Below the pieces are notes generated by a model. The model did no database searches. It was not told the origin of the DNA and saw nothing but the letters and a program-made list of their open reading frames with translations. The position numbers were made by a program, and so were the translations under genes. From positions 1-64,000 of the forward strand of contig JADJPQ010000001.1 in the NCBI GenBank assembly GCA_016713175.1: a stretch of DNA of 64,000 bases, given 5' to 3'. Position 1 is the stretch's first letter, and each line of letters opens with the position of its first letter. Source of the stretch: Planctomycetota bacterium (GTDB lineage Bacteria > Planctomycetota > UBA1135 > UBA2386). Below, one piece after another: positions 1-7,667 of the stretch.

Positions 1-357
1 GGCAGATCGGCACCACGGTGACGTTCACCTACACCAGTCCAGCAGCGCCAGCGCCGCCTGCCTGTTCCGGCTGGTCGCTGGGCACTTCGCCCGGCATCGA
101 TCTCGGCAGTCTGCGCGTCGTGCTGCCGCTCAACAACGACTTCCTGATGGAAGCCGCCATCAGCGGCAACCCGATCTTCGGCCCGTCGTGGCAGACGCCC
201 TCGGCGGCAGCGCGGCGCAGGCGATCCCTGGCGATCCCGAACGCACCGCAGTTCGTCAGCATCGACGTGCGTCGGCAGCATCACGCCGGGACTGACCGAC
301 CAAGAATCGCGGGATCAAGACGTGGAGTGCGCCGGTGGCGGTGACGCCGATCCATGA
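1..357 (+). pseudogene. C-terminal end of a secreted planctomycete-type protein, frameshifted
   Basis: The 5' end lies outside the window. The readable part resembles the C-terminal module of other secreted proteins in this window: a Gly/Pro-rich stretch, then a segment containing LPLNNDFLMEAAISGNPIF. Near base 205 the frame shifts; from about 230 it continues with NAPQFVSIDV, and after about 270 another frame reads VGSITPGLTDQ before a stop at 355-357. The breaks fall inside otherwise sensible protein, so this is either a pseudogene or poorly resolved sequence. The next two genes are broken in the same way, which favours local sequence error. No enzymatic role can be read. Confidence 0.5.
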
Positions 358-372
358 CCCGGCTACTCTGCG

Positions 373-1001
373 GTGCGTCGGATCTTCGTCGGTGACATCC
401 AGCGACGCTGTCGCAAACCGCACTCGAAGACGTCTGCTGGCGGCCGTCGCGTTCGTCCCCGGAAGCGATCGGCTGCATCCGGTCGGCGATCTGGTCAACA
501 AGGGCCCGATTCCCCGGGAACGCTCGATCTGCTGATCCGGCTCAGCGCCAGCCCGTGCTCGCTCAACCACGACGCTACCACATTGGCTGGCCCAGGGGCG
601 GGCTGCGCCGCACCATCGCGACTGGTTGCAGGCACAACCGATCAATCCGGCTGTTTCCCGATCTGGTCCTGGTCCACGCCAGGCTGCATCCGAAGTGGGA
701 TGACGCCATACCGCTGCGCTGCCGACCCGGCGACACGAGCTACGCGGTCAACGTCCGTTACTGCCGATGCCGATGGTAACCAGCCGCCCGACGATTGGCC
801 GCCACCTGGGCCCGCCGTATCGGCCATGGGACGTACACCGGCAGTCGCCGGGTGATTTTCGGGCATTGGGCCAGACGTGGTCTGGTCGTGCGTCCTCAGT
901 GTCTGGGACTCGACACCGGCTGCGTGTACGGCGGCAAGCTCTCGGCGTGGATCGCCGAGGAGGACCGCATCGTGCAGGTGGACGGCTGGCACCGCCCATG
1001 A
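373..1001 (+). pseudogene. ApaH-like metallophosphatase (calcineurin-like fold), multiple frameshifts
   Basis: Pieces in alternating frames spell an ApaH-type phosphoesterase, the family that hydrolyses diadenosine tetraphosphate: RRIFVGDIQ at the GTG start (373), then VGDLVNKGP, LNHDA, DWLQAQPI, LFPDLVLVHARLHPKWDD, and finally FGHWAR and LGLDTGCVYGGKLSAWI. These match the metal-binding GD, GDLVxxGP and NHD elements and the C-terminal FGHW/LDTGC signature of the family. At least four frame changes are needed to join them. The end (TGA 999-1001) overlaps ATGATG starts of the following gene, suggesting an operon. If the indels are sequencing errors the enzyme is probably intact, about 210 residues. 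Confidence 0.7.
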
Positions 1002-2232
1002 TGACGATGAACGCCCCCGCGCAGCTGTTGGGTTGCTGGTTGACGTCGACGCTGGCCCCGGTGTTCGCGCACGGGGCCTGGAGTTCTCACCCGCTCGAGC
1101 CGCCGCCGCGGCCCGCTGTTGCTGTCCGCGACGCGCAACGACCAGGTCACGCCTTGGACCACATCGTTAGTACCTGGTGGACCTGGCTGGTGTGGCCGCG
1201 AGTTCTTGCGCGGCAACGCCAACCTGTCGATCGTCTGCCGTCGATCTGCGGCGGTTGCTGGTCGAATGGCACGGCGAGAAGGAAGGTCTTTTGCCCGTGC
1301 TGCGACATCGCCAGGGCACCGCGCGGCGGATCGGCGATCGCGCCTGGCAGTTCGTGGCGGTGCGTGGTGGCGACCTGCTCTTTCTCGGCGATCAGCGGCG
1401 CGATGACAACCGGCTGCAGCAACCCCTGGTCGGTGGATGGGCCGTCACGGCCCGGCCGAGGTACGTCTGGGGAAGGTCTCGCTGCGCGACGACGACGCGG
1501 CGGCAGGTGACGACCGGCGAGGCGCCGGAGATCTGGTAGGATCGACCTGCTGCGCGGCGGCGGTGGCCGCAAGCTGCATGGACATCCCCGGCGGCCAGGA
1601 GGCCGGCTGGTCCATCGAGGCGGCGTTGGCACCGGCGCGCGCCACTTCGTTCTAAGCTCCAATGGCACGTTGCGCGCGCACGCCGCCGATGGCGCGCTGG
1701 TTCGCGAGTGGACCGGCATTCCGCTGCAGTTGTCGCCGTTCTCGAGCACGGTTCACCGCGGTTGCGGTCGCTGACTTCGTCGATGCCGACACGGTGATCG
1801 TCACCGAGTCGCGCGCGCATCGGCGCATCACTGTCGACTTCGCCACGGTGCGGCAGCATCGCGACCGGCGAGGTGCTCGCCACGGCCGAACACATCGGCA
1901 ACCTGGAGCACGAAGCGCCGATCCTCCGTTCGCCACAGGTGTCGGTGCTGTGGGCTGGCCTCCGCCGGACGAACCGGGAGCGCTCGCCGCACGGGCAATT
2001 CGAGATCGCCGGCAACGAGCTGTTCTTCGTCGGGGTGAAGGAACCAGTCGCGGTGTACGAGAAGGAACCGACGGGCCACGCGATCGAATTCGCGCCGGAT
2101 GGAACGTTCGCGGTGGTGCTGCGCGAGCAGGGCAAGTACGTGTTCGACCTGGTCGACCCGTCGACCCGGACGCGCCGCCGGTTGCACGAGGGCTGGACGC
2201 TCAACCACACCTGGCTGCCGGCGCCGCCGTGA
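998..2232 (+). pseudogene. Unrecognised protein, frameshifted, possibly beta-propeller
   Basis: A start at 998 or 1001 overlaps the stop of the phosphatase gene. Coding-like segments appear in alternating frames: LLVEWHGEKEGLLPVL and WQFVAVRGGDLLFLGDQ (1255-1400), GTLRAHAADGALVREWTG (1660-1715), ADFVDADTVIVTESRAH (about 1772-1822), and a continuous last segment from about 1870 to the stop at 2232 containing GNELFFVGVKEPVAVYEKE. The alternating hydrophobic, Gly/Asp-turn pattern suggests beta-strand repeats. No family is recognised. Several indels are required, as in the two preceding genes. Confidence 0.4.
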
Positions 2233-2242
2233 ACGTTCGCGT

Positions 2243-3265
2243 TCAGTCGAAGTGGCGCAGCACTTCTTCGCGGACGATCGGGATCATCGCATCGGCGAGC
2301 TTGCGATTGGCGTAGCCGGCGAACGCGACGTTGGTGGTCGTGTCGAGCGGCGCGTCGATCGGCAGGCCCATCGGATCGCACACGACACAGCCCGCTTCCT
2401 GCGCGATCAGCATCGTGCACAGGTCGTACGGCCGGCTGCACAGCGAACTGCGGACGCCGAGCTTCTGGTGCACCAGCGGCCGCACGTCGAGCACGAAGCG
2501 ATCGCGGCCGAGCGCCAGTTCGGCGAGCTGCCCGCCGCTGCTGATGTACTGATCGCAATAGACCTCGGCCTTCTCGGGGTTCCATGGCCCGAGCGCACGC
2601 GCCAGGATCGCCTCATCGAGTCGCGCGGTCAGTTCCTTGCCGCCCTGGAAGAACGAACTGACGGTCGCGAAACCATGGCGCAGAGTGGTCGCCGCAGAAG
2701 GCACGATCGGCAACGGCCGCGCGCCACCGGCGGCGATCAGGTGGCGTTCGCCGTGCGCACCCTGGCCGCGGATCGCCCACAGCACATCGCTGGTGGCCTG
2801 GCGCGTGGTCGGCAGTTCGGTCATCACCGCGAGTTCGATGTCCTGCAGCCTCGTCGCCTTGCCGCGGTCGGGTGCGGCGCCCATCAGGCACCACGCCGGG
2901 CGTTTGTCGAACATCAGACCGCGGGTGCCGTCGATCGGGTCGACCAGCAGCCGGAACGGCGGCCCGCCGGTGCCCGGCTTGCCGAACTGGATGCCGCCCG
3001 GGTCGAGACCTTCGGCGATGACGAGGAAGTGCTGCGTCCTGCCCCACTGCTGGCAGTGTTCGACGAGGATCTCTTCGACGGCGACGTCGATACCGAAGAT
3101 GGTGTCGCCGGCGTCGTCGCGGACCGTGCGCGACCAGACCTTGGGTTCTTGCGCCTGCATGTGCGAACGCAGCGCAGCACGGAGATCGGCTTGCAGTGAC
3201 CGCAGGCGGGGAAGCAGGGTGGCGGTGTCGAGGGTCGTGGAGGTGGACCTGGGCAAGGCTTGCAC
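2243..3265 (-). CDS. Inositol monophosphatase-family phosphatase
   Basis: A 340-residue protein of the Mg2+-dependent inositol monophosphatase / fructose-1,6-bisphosphatase superfamily. The diagnostic metal-binding motif DPIDGTRG is visible around residue 128, with an upstream acidic element (GIDVAVEEILVEHC) and a C-terminal segment (RPYDLCTMLIAQEAGCVVCD) matching the second Asp-containing motif. It is longer than the usual 260-280 residues, mainly in the centre. Substrate cannot be told; inositol phosphates, PAP or sugar phosphates are possible. The start is GTG at 3265. It is convergent with the broken gene ending at 2232 and lies directly upstream, on the other strand, of the tRNA. Confidence 0.8.
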   Translation of the reverse strand: MQALPRSTSTTLDTATLLPRLRSLQADLRAALRSHMQAQEPKVWSRTVRDDAGDTIFGIDVAVEEILVEHCQQWGRTQHFLVIAEGLDPGGIQFGKPGTGGPPFRLLVDPIDGTRGLMFDKRPAWCLMGAAPDRGKATRLQDIELAVMTELPTTRQATSDVLWAIRGQGAHGERHLIAAGGARPLPIVPSAATTLRHGFATVSSFFQGGKELTARLDEAILARALGPWNPEKAEVYCDQYISSGGQLAELALGRDRFVLDVRPLVHQKLGVRSSLCSRPYDLCTMLIAQEAGCVVCDPMGLPIDAPLDTTTNVAFAGYANRKLADAMIPIVREEVLRHFD

Positions 3266-3302
3266 GGTAGCCGGCGGTGCGGTCGGATGTGCGGGTCTTC
3301 CG

Positions 3303-3378
3303 GGGCCCTTAGCTCAACGGTTAGAGCTGGCGGCTCATACCCGCCTGGTTGCAGGTTCGAATCCTGCAGGGCCTACCA
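3303..3378 (+). tRNA. tRNA with CAT anticodon (Met, or Ile2 if lysidine-modified)
   Basis: A complete 76-nt cloverleaf. The acceptor stem GGGCCCT (3303-3309) pairs with AGGGCCT (3368-3374), with one G-U pair at the top. The D arm GCTC...GAGC follows. The anticodon stem GGCGG/CCGCC holds loop CTCATAC with anticodon CAT at 3336-3338, and the T arm is GCAGG TTCGAAT CCTGC. The CCA end is encoded (3376-3378). It is not initiator-like because the first pair is G-U, not a C-A mismatch. Its 5' half resembles bacterial tRNA-Ile2 (CAT read as k2C-AU), so elongator Met and Ile2 remain open. Confidence 0.93.
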
Positions 3379-3400
3379 CCTCGCGCGGAGCGCGAGGTGG
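3376..3400 (+). terminator. Perfect hairpin fused to the tRNA 3' end
   Basis: CCACCTCGCGC (3376-3386) and GCGCGAGGTGG (3390-3400) form an 11-bp perfect stem closed by a GGA triloop. It starts on the encoded CCA of the tRNA. No T-run follows, so it may be a processing or Rho-assisted stop rather than a classic intrinsic terminator. Confidence 0.5.
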
Positions 3401-3546
3401 GTGGGCCTGCGGCTTCGGGGATGTCACCCTGCACCGCTGCGCGGCGTACGGCTCCACCTGCGGACTCGGGGATTTCGGCGCACCCGTTCTTCTCCTTCTA
3501 CGCCCGGCTTCATCTGCCAGTGTCGGTGTGGCACGATTCGATCACG

Positions 3547-4236
3547 ATGGGCGGCACCTCATTCCCGACCGAGAGCCTGCTCTGGCAGCTCAACGAACAG
3601 GAACGGAAGTTCGCACCGGACCACCTGTTCGTGGCCGGCGACGCCGACCTACTGCGCGCTGGTCCATGCGTGGCGATCGTTGGCTCGCGCAAGGCTAGCC
3701 CGGCGGGCCTTGACCGGGCGCGCAAGCTGGCCGATCTGCTCACTCGACACGGCGTGATCGTCGTCAGCGGTCTCGCGGCGGGCATCGACACCGCCGCGCA
3801 CGAGACGGCCATCGCGTGTGGCGGCCGCACGATCGCGGTGCTCGGCACGCCGTTGAACGAGTGCTTCCCGAAGCAGAACACGGCGCTGCAGGCGCGCATC
3901 ATGCGCGAGCATCTGGCCGTGTCGCAGTTCGCGCCGGGGACAGCCGTCGGGAAGCACACGTTCCCGATGCGCAACCGGACGATGGCGCTGATCGCGGACG
4001 CAACGGTGATCATCGAGGCGACCGACCAGAGCGGCACGATCAACCAGGGGTGGGAAGCGCTACGGCTCGGGCGACCGCTGTGGATCGCCGCATCGATGTT
4101 CGGGCGTCCGGGAGTGACGTTCCCCGACCAGCTCGGCTACTACGGCGCCGAGGCACTCACCGATGGGACGTTCCTCCATCTGTTGTCGCAGTTGCCCACG
4201 GGACGCCGTGATGCCGCAGCCGAGCTGCCTTTCTGA
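3547..4236 (+). CDS. DprA/SMF-like DNA-processing protein, short stand-alone form
   Basis: A 229-residue protein consisting almost only of the SMF Rossmann-like domain (SLOG superfamily). VAIVGSRKASPAG, VIVVSGLAAGIDTAAHE and TIAVLGTPLNECFPKQN match the nucleotide-pocket motifs of DprA, and FPMRNRTMALIADATVIIEA matches the RNR segment. It lacks the N-terminal SAM domain and C-terminal winged helix of typical 350-residue DprA. The ATG at 3547 is the first sensible start, because upstream in-frame sequence runs through the tRNA. The next gene overlaps by 26 bases. In DprA proper the domain loads RecA onto ssDNA; short forms paired with a phosphoribosyltransferase-like gene are less well understood. 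Confidence 0.8.
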   Translation: MGGTSFPTESLLWQLNEQERKFAPDHLFVAGDADLLRAGPCVAIVGSRKASPAGLDRARKLADLLTRHGVIVVSGLAAGIDTAAHETAIACGGRTIAVLGTPLNECFPKQNTALQARIMREHLAVSQFAPGTAVGKHTFPMRNRTMALIADATVIIEATDQSGTINQGWEALRLGRPLWIAASMFGRPGVTFPDQLGYYGAEALTDGTFLHLLSQLPTGRRDAAAELPF

Positions 4237-4405
4237 ACTCGCCTTCGCTTCGCTGCTGAAGTACAGCCCCGACGGCATGACGGAGGCGTCGGTTCAGTCG
4301 CAGGAACACACGCGGTGGATCAAGAAGGGTTCGACGCAGCACGTCGATCGGATCGGGTTGCGCGCTGCCGAGTTGGCCGCGGATGAACCTGGGGAGATCT
4401 GCTGA
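4211..4405 (+). pseudogene. Truncated N-terminus of a phosphoribosyltransferase-like partner of DprA
   Basis: A 64-residue frame starts inside the DprA-like gene and ends at TGA 4403-4405. It begins MPQPSCLSELAFASLLKYSP and continues with a SQEHTRWIKKG segment. From memory, this start is that of proteins encoded directly after short DprA-like genes, which continue into a phosphoribosyltransferase domain. Here the frame stops after a short helical N-terminal region, with no PRPP-binding motif, and nothing recognisable follows before flagellin. I read it as the stub of a deleted or decayed gene. The overlap with dprA shows original translational coupling. A small stand-alone protein is the alternative. 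Confidence 0.5.
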
Positions 4406-4732
4406 CCAGGGACACGACCCTGGTTGGGGGCCGGCGACCCCAGAGTCGCGGCGCCGCAAAACGCAACATCGGCGGCTGACCTGACCGCCGACCCGACACC
4501 GCGACCCCAGTCCTGTCGGCAACCACGACAGCGGGCAAACCCTGACCCCTGTAACCGCGGCATTCCCGTTCGTCGCGATGCCATGGGCGGACAATCACCG
4601 CACCCGCGCGCCAACCACCACGCCCGACCGGATTTCCGCGCGCGCCGCTCACGCCATTGCTCAACCAGGGACCCACCGGACCGAGCATCAGGCAGCTCAG
4701 CATTCCACCGTCGAACTCACCAGGGACCACCG
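4406..4732. other. Intergenic leader before flagellin with inverted and direct repeats
   Basis: About 330 bases without a convincing gene. A 7-bp inverted repeat ACCAGGG/CCCTGGT (4405-4424) starts on the preceding stop codon, and TCGGCGG/CCGCCGA (4469-4491) could form another hairpin. The octamer CCAGGGAC occurs three times (near 4406, 4664 and 4720). No clear sigma-28 or sigma-54 promoter is visible, and only a weak GGGA precedes the flagellin ATG. Confidence 0.4.
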
Positions 4733-5563
4733 ATGGGACTCCGCGTCAACACCAACGTCGCTTCGATCAACAGTCAGCGCAACCTCGCCACCGTCAATGA
4801 ACGCCTGTCCGGCAACTTCCGCCGGCTGTCGACCGGTCTGCGCATCTCCACCGCCGCCGACGATGCCGCCGGCCTGGCGATCTCCGAACGGCTGCGCACG
4901 CAGGTGCGTTCGCTCGAGCAGGCCAAGCGCAATGCCAATGACGGCATCTCGCTGGTGCAGACCGCGGAAGGTGCGCTGAACGAGGTCAGCTCGATCCTGA
5001 CGCGCCTGCGCGAACTGGCGATCCAGTCCAGCAATGGCTCGGTCAGCAATGCCGACAAGGAGACGCTGGACGAGGAGTTCCAGAGCCTGATCAACGAGGT
5101 CAACCGGATCGGCAGTTCGACCGAGTTCAACGGCATCAAGCTGCTGGACGGCTCGTCGAGCACGGTCAGCTTCCAGGTCGGCTTCGGCACCAGCGCGACG
5201 ATCGACAAGCTGTCGGTGTCGCTGAGCGCGGCGCTCAGCACGTCGCTGTCGCTGCAGTCGCTGGACATCGGCTCCGGTGGCACGATCACCACCGCGATCA
5301 CCAACATCGACACCGCGATCAACACGATCTCGTCGCTGCGTGGTTCGCTCGGTGCGGTGCAGAACCGGCTCAACAGCACGATCAACAATCTGGCGATCTC
5401 GGTCGAGAACCTGAGCGCCGCCGAATCGCGCATCCGCGACGTCGACGTCGCCTACGAGACGGCGCAGCTGACCAGGAACTCGATCCTGCAGCAGGCCAGC
5501 ATCTCGGTGTTGTCGCAGGCCAACTCGCTGCCGCAGGCCGCGCTGTCGCTGCTCGGCCGGTGA
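4733..5563 (+). CDS. fliC: Flagellin
   Basis: A 276-residue structural subunit of the flagellar filament. The N-terminal D0/D1 coiled-coil region is canonical (MGLRVNTNVASINSQRNL, then RLSTGLRISTAADDAAGLA and NDGISLVQTAEGAL), as is the C-terminal half (ENLSAAESRIRDVDVAYETA, then ILQQASISVLSQANSLPQ). The middle is short, with no sizeable D2/D3 domain, so the filament surface would be plain. The ATG at 4733 fits the conserved N-terminus exactly. No other flagellar gene is nearby, so it is a stand-alone locus. Export would be by the flagellar type III system, as there is no signal peptide. Confidence 0.96.
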   Translation: MGLRVNTNVASINSQRNLATVNERLSGNFRRLSTGLRISTAADDAAGLAISERLRTQVRSLEQAKRNANDGISLVQTAEGALNEVSSILTRLRELAIQSSNGSVSNADKETLDEEFQSLINEVNRIGSSTEFNGIKLLDGSSSTVSFQVGFGTSATIDKLSVSLSAALSTSLSLQSLDIGSGGTITTAITNIDTAINTISSLRGSLGAVQNRLNSTINNLAISVENLSAAESRIRDVDVAYETAQLTRNSILQQASISVLSQANSLPQAALSLLGR

Positions 5564-5567
5564 TCGT

Positions 5568-5585
5568 GGCGCCGGTGGTGGCGCC
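5568..5585 (+). terminator. Weak hairpin after flagellin
   Basis: GGCGCC-GGTGGT-GGCGCC directly follows the flagellin stop and could form a 6-bp stem. There is no T-run, so it is only a candidate stop or mRNA-stabilising hairpin. Confidence 0.25.
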
Positions 5586-5611
5586 GGCGCGCACGCGATA
5601 GCGTTCGCCGC

Positions 5612-6211
5612 GTGAGCGCCACCACCGCTGAGATCTACGTCGCCACCGACGTCGAGGCCGATGGGCCGATCCCCGGCCCGCATTCGCTGCTGAGCTTTGG
5701 CAGCGTGGCGCTGCGCGCCGACAAGACGGTGGTCGCTGAGTTCACCGCCAACGTGCTGCCGTTGCCCGGGGCGACCGGGCATCCGCGGACGATGGCTTGG
5801 TGGCAGCAGCACCCGCAGGCGCTGGCCGCGGCGCGCGTCGGTGCCGAGGCGCCGGAGGTGGTGATGCCGCGCTACGCCGCGTGGGTCCGCGAACTGCCTG
5901 GCAACCCGGTGTTCGTCGGGCAGCCGGCGGCGTGGGATTTCCTGTGGATCTACTGGTATCTGATGCGGTTCGTCGGCGACAGCCCGTTCGGGCATTCGGC
6001 CCTGGACGCCAAGACGTATGCGGCGGCGGTGCTGAAGCGGCCGTACCGGTGGTGCGTCAAGAAGAACCTGCCGAAGGCGTGGTTCGATCCGCTGCCGCAC
6101 ACCCATGTCGCGCTGGACGATGCGCGCGAGCAGGGTGCACTGTTCTGCAACATGCTGGCGGCGAACGGCGCATCCGGGGATCCACCCAAGAAAGACCGCG
6201 CTACAGCCTGA
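5612..6211 (+). CDS. DnaQ-like 3'-5' exonuclease (DEDDh)
   Basis: A 199-residue exonuclease-fold protein. The DEDDh metal-binding set is visible: ATDVEADG near the N-terminus (Asp and Glu), the Asp of GQPAAWDF in the middle, and HTHVALDDAREQG near the C-terminus (His, and Asp four residues later). Such proteins trim DNA or RNA 3' ends; whether this one acts alone or in proofreading is unknown. The start is GTG at 5612, 48 bases after flagellin. Its last 30 residues overlap a 36-bp sequence repeated 1.46 kb downstream, so the present C-terminus may have been replaced or re-created by an insertion event. Confidence 0.8.
   Translation: MSATTAEIYVATDVEADGPIPGPHSLLSFGSVALRADKTVVAEFTANVLPLPGATGHPRTMAWWQQHPQALAAARVGAEAPEVVMPRYAAWVRELPGNPVFVGQPAAWDFLWIYWYLMRFVGDSPFGHSALDAKTYAAAVLKRPYRWCVKKNLPKAWFDPLPHTHVALDDAREQGALFCNMLAANGASGDPPKKDRATA
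6143..6178 (+). repeat. Direct repeat, copy 1 (inside the exonuclease 3' end)
   Basis: A 36-base segment starting TTCTGCAACATGCTG, matching copy 2 at 7604-7639 in 34 of 36 bases with no gaps. It encodes FCNML in the exonuclease frame. The two copies bracket a two-gene, lower-GC cassette. Confidence 0.8.
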
Positions 6212-6261
6212 TATTTCGCAGAAAGTTCTTGACGATAGGTTGGGGGGGGGATCCTGTCGTC

Positions 6262-6714
6262 ATGAAGAAACGATCGCTGATCGTGGCTCTCGCGTTGACC
6301 GCATCCCTCTTGGCACAAGAGGAGTGCCCCCCCGACTTCCAGGCCTTTGGTCCGACGTGGGCAGGCCCCCCGATCTGGGGCGGTGCGACTGCAATCCTGG
6401 GCACAGCCTCTGCGGGGATCTGCGACGACGGGTGGTGCCTGTTCACCTTCGACGTGGTTGCCGCCTACACTTCCCTGAACGGGTTGTCTTTCCGGGTTTG
6501 CTTCAACCCCCCTGTCCCTGAGTTGTGCATTCCCTATGACATCCCAGTCGACCCGTTGCTCCCGCCGATCACGCAGGCGTTGGACCAGACGTTCGCCAAC
6601 TTGCCGGTCCAGTGCCAGAAGAAGACGGTCATCACTCTGCAGTTGTTAGGGCCGCTTGGCTGGGCGAACGCCCTTCAGATCGAACTGAAATGCGGTTGGC
6701 TCGGATGCCAGTAG
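6262..6714 (+). CDS. Small secreted Cys-rich protein, unknown function
   Basis: 150 residues with an N-terminal signal peptide (MKKRSLIVALALTASLLAQ) and about ten Cys in the mature part, suggesting a disulfide-bonded exported protein. No domain is recognised. G+C and codon use are lower than in surrounding genes. It sits in the cassette between the two 36-bp repeats, 11 bases before the next gene, so the two are probably co-transcribed. The ATG at 6262 gives the signal peptide and is preferred over longer upstream readings. Confidence 0.7.
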   Translation: MKKRSLIVALALTASLLAQEECPPDFQAFGPTWAGPPIWGGATAILGTASAGICDDGWCLFTFDVVAAYTSLNGLSFRVCFNPPVPELCIPYDIPVDPLLPPITQALDQTFANLPVQCQKKTVITLQLLGPLGWANALQIELKCGWLGCQ

Positions 6715-6725
6715 AGTCGCTACGC

Positions 6726-7553
6726 ATGAGGCTTCGCGTCGTCGTCGTGGTTGTTCTGGTTGCGGTGGCCCTTTTGTGGGCAGCCTTCTCCGGTGAAGTC
6801 GACCAAGCTCCGGATGCCAAGGCTTCGTTGGACAACGAACCAACGAGCCGCGAGGCTGTCCGCCAACGAGAACCGGACGTCGATGCGCGGCCGACGCCGA
6901 TCGTGGCCGATCGAGTTGTCGCAAAGCCAATGGACGCCGATCCAAGGCCGCGCGCGATCTCTACGGCAATGCCGGTGCTCTCACTTGCGGGGGCGCTCGA
7001 GAGTCACTTCAACAGCATCGCCGGAAGGAAGAAATGGCGAGGAGATCCGCGCGAGGTCGTACTGGCTCAAGGGGCCACGCAGGTTGCCACCCATCCACAC
7101 TACAATCCGCGGGGCAAGAAGCTGTCGGCGGATCAGACGCGACAGTTACAAGCCGTGATTGACGGTTTTGACGAACGACAGAAACCGATTCATGCCGCGG
7201 AACGGAAGGCAACGATCGAGGCTCTCGCGCGCGCGGCGGCCGCCGGCCAGTTCGAGTCGATCGAGGCTCGTGCTTCGGCACTGGATCCCGTTGGCCACAA
7301 TCTTCAGTTCGAGCGGGGCTTGGAAGAAATGAAGATGCTGCAGGAGCGTTTGACAAGTCGACTTGGGAAGTGCGGCGTCGATTGGAGCTTTGCAACAGCC
7401 CCCTCCACGGAACCGGACGGCGTTCCCCGGCAGAGCCTCGTATACATCCTTCGCGCCAACGAACCGGAGGTATTCCGGTTGCGCGATGAGGAAGCAGCGA
7501 TCATGCGGGAGTTCCAGAAGGCATACCGGGAGTTCTTCGACAGAATCCCTTAG
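6726..7553 (+). CDS. Membrane-anchored or exported protein of unknown function
   Basis: 275 residues: an N-terminal hydrophobic segment (MRLRVVVVVVLVAVALLWAA) as anchor or signal, a low-complexity Asp/Pro/Arg-rich linker to about residue 75, then a mostly helical charged domain (KKLSADQTRQLQAVIDGFDE, GLEEMKMLQERL). No family is recognised. Base composition is unusual for the window; 7141-7200 has 31 G/C of 60, against 48 of 60 at 8641-8700. The ATG at 6726 begins the hydrophobic segment; earlier in-frame ATGs overlap the previous gene. It is the second gene of the repeat-flanked cassette. Confidence 0.7.
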   Translation: MRLRVVVVVVLVAVALLWAAFSGEVDQAPDAKASLDNEPTSREAVRQREPDVDARPTPIVADRVVAKPMDADPRPRAISTAMPVLSLAGALESHFNSIAGRKKWRGDPREVVLAQGATQVATHPHYNPRGKKLSADQTRQLQAVIDGFDERQKPIHAAERKATIEALARAAAAGQFESIEARASALDPVGHNLQFERGLEEMKMLQERLTSRLGKCGVDWSFATAPSTEPDGVPRQSLVYILRANEPEVFRLRDEEAAIMREFQKAYREFFDRIP

Positions 7554-7603
7554 CTGGGTCGGCAAGACTGGCCTTGCCGCTGCCCTGCCGCGCGCATCAG
7601 GCA

Positions 7604-7639
7604 TTCTGCAACATGCTGACGGCGAACCGCGCATCCGGG
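7604..7639 (+). repeat. Direct repeat, copy 2 (relic of the exonuclease 3' end)
   Basis: Copy 2 of the 36-base repeat (34 of 36 identical to 6143-6178). In frame it reads AFCNMLTANRASGPSA followed by TGA at 7649-7651, with PRAHQ upstream echoing AREQG of the intact gene. It therefore looks like the displaced original end of an exonuclease gene. Confidence 0.75.
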
Positions 7640-7667
7640 CCTTCGGCATGAGAAGATCGCCGCGCCG

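Noticed and set aside
3349..3546. Upstream extension of the DprA-like reading frame
   Set aside because: The frame runs through the tRNA and its hairpin. The protein similarity begins only after the ATG at 3547.
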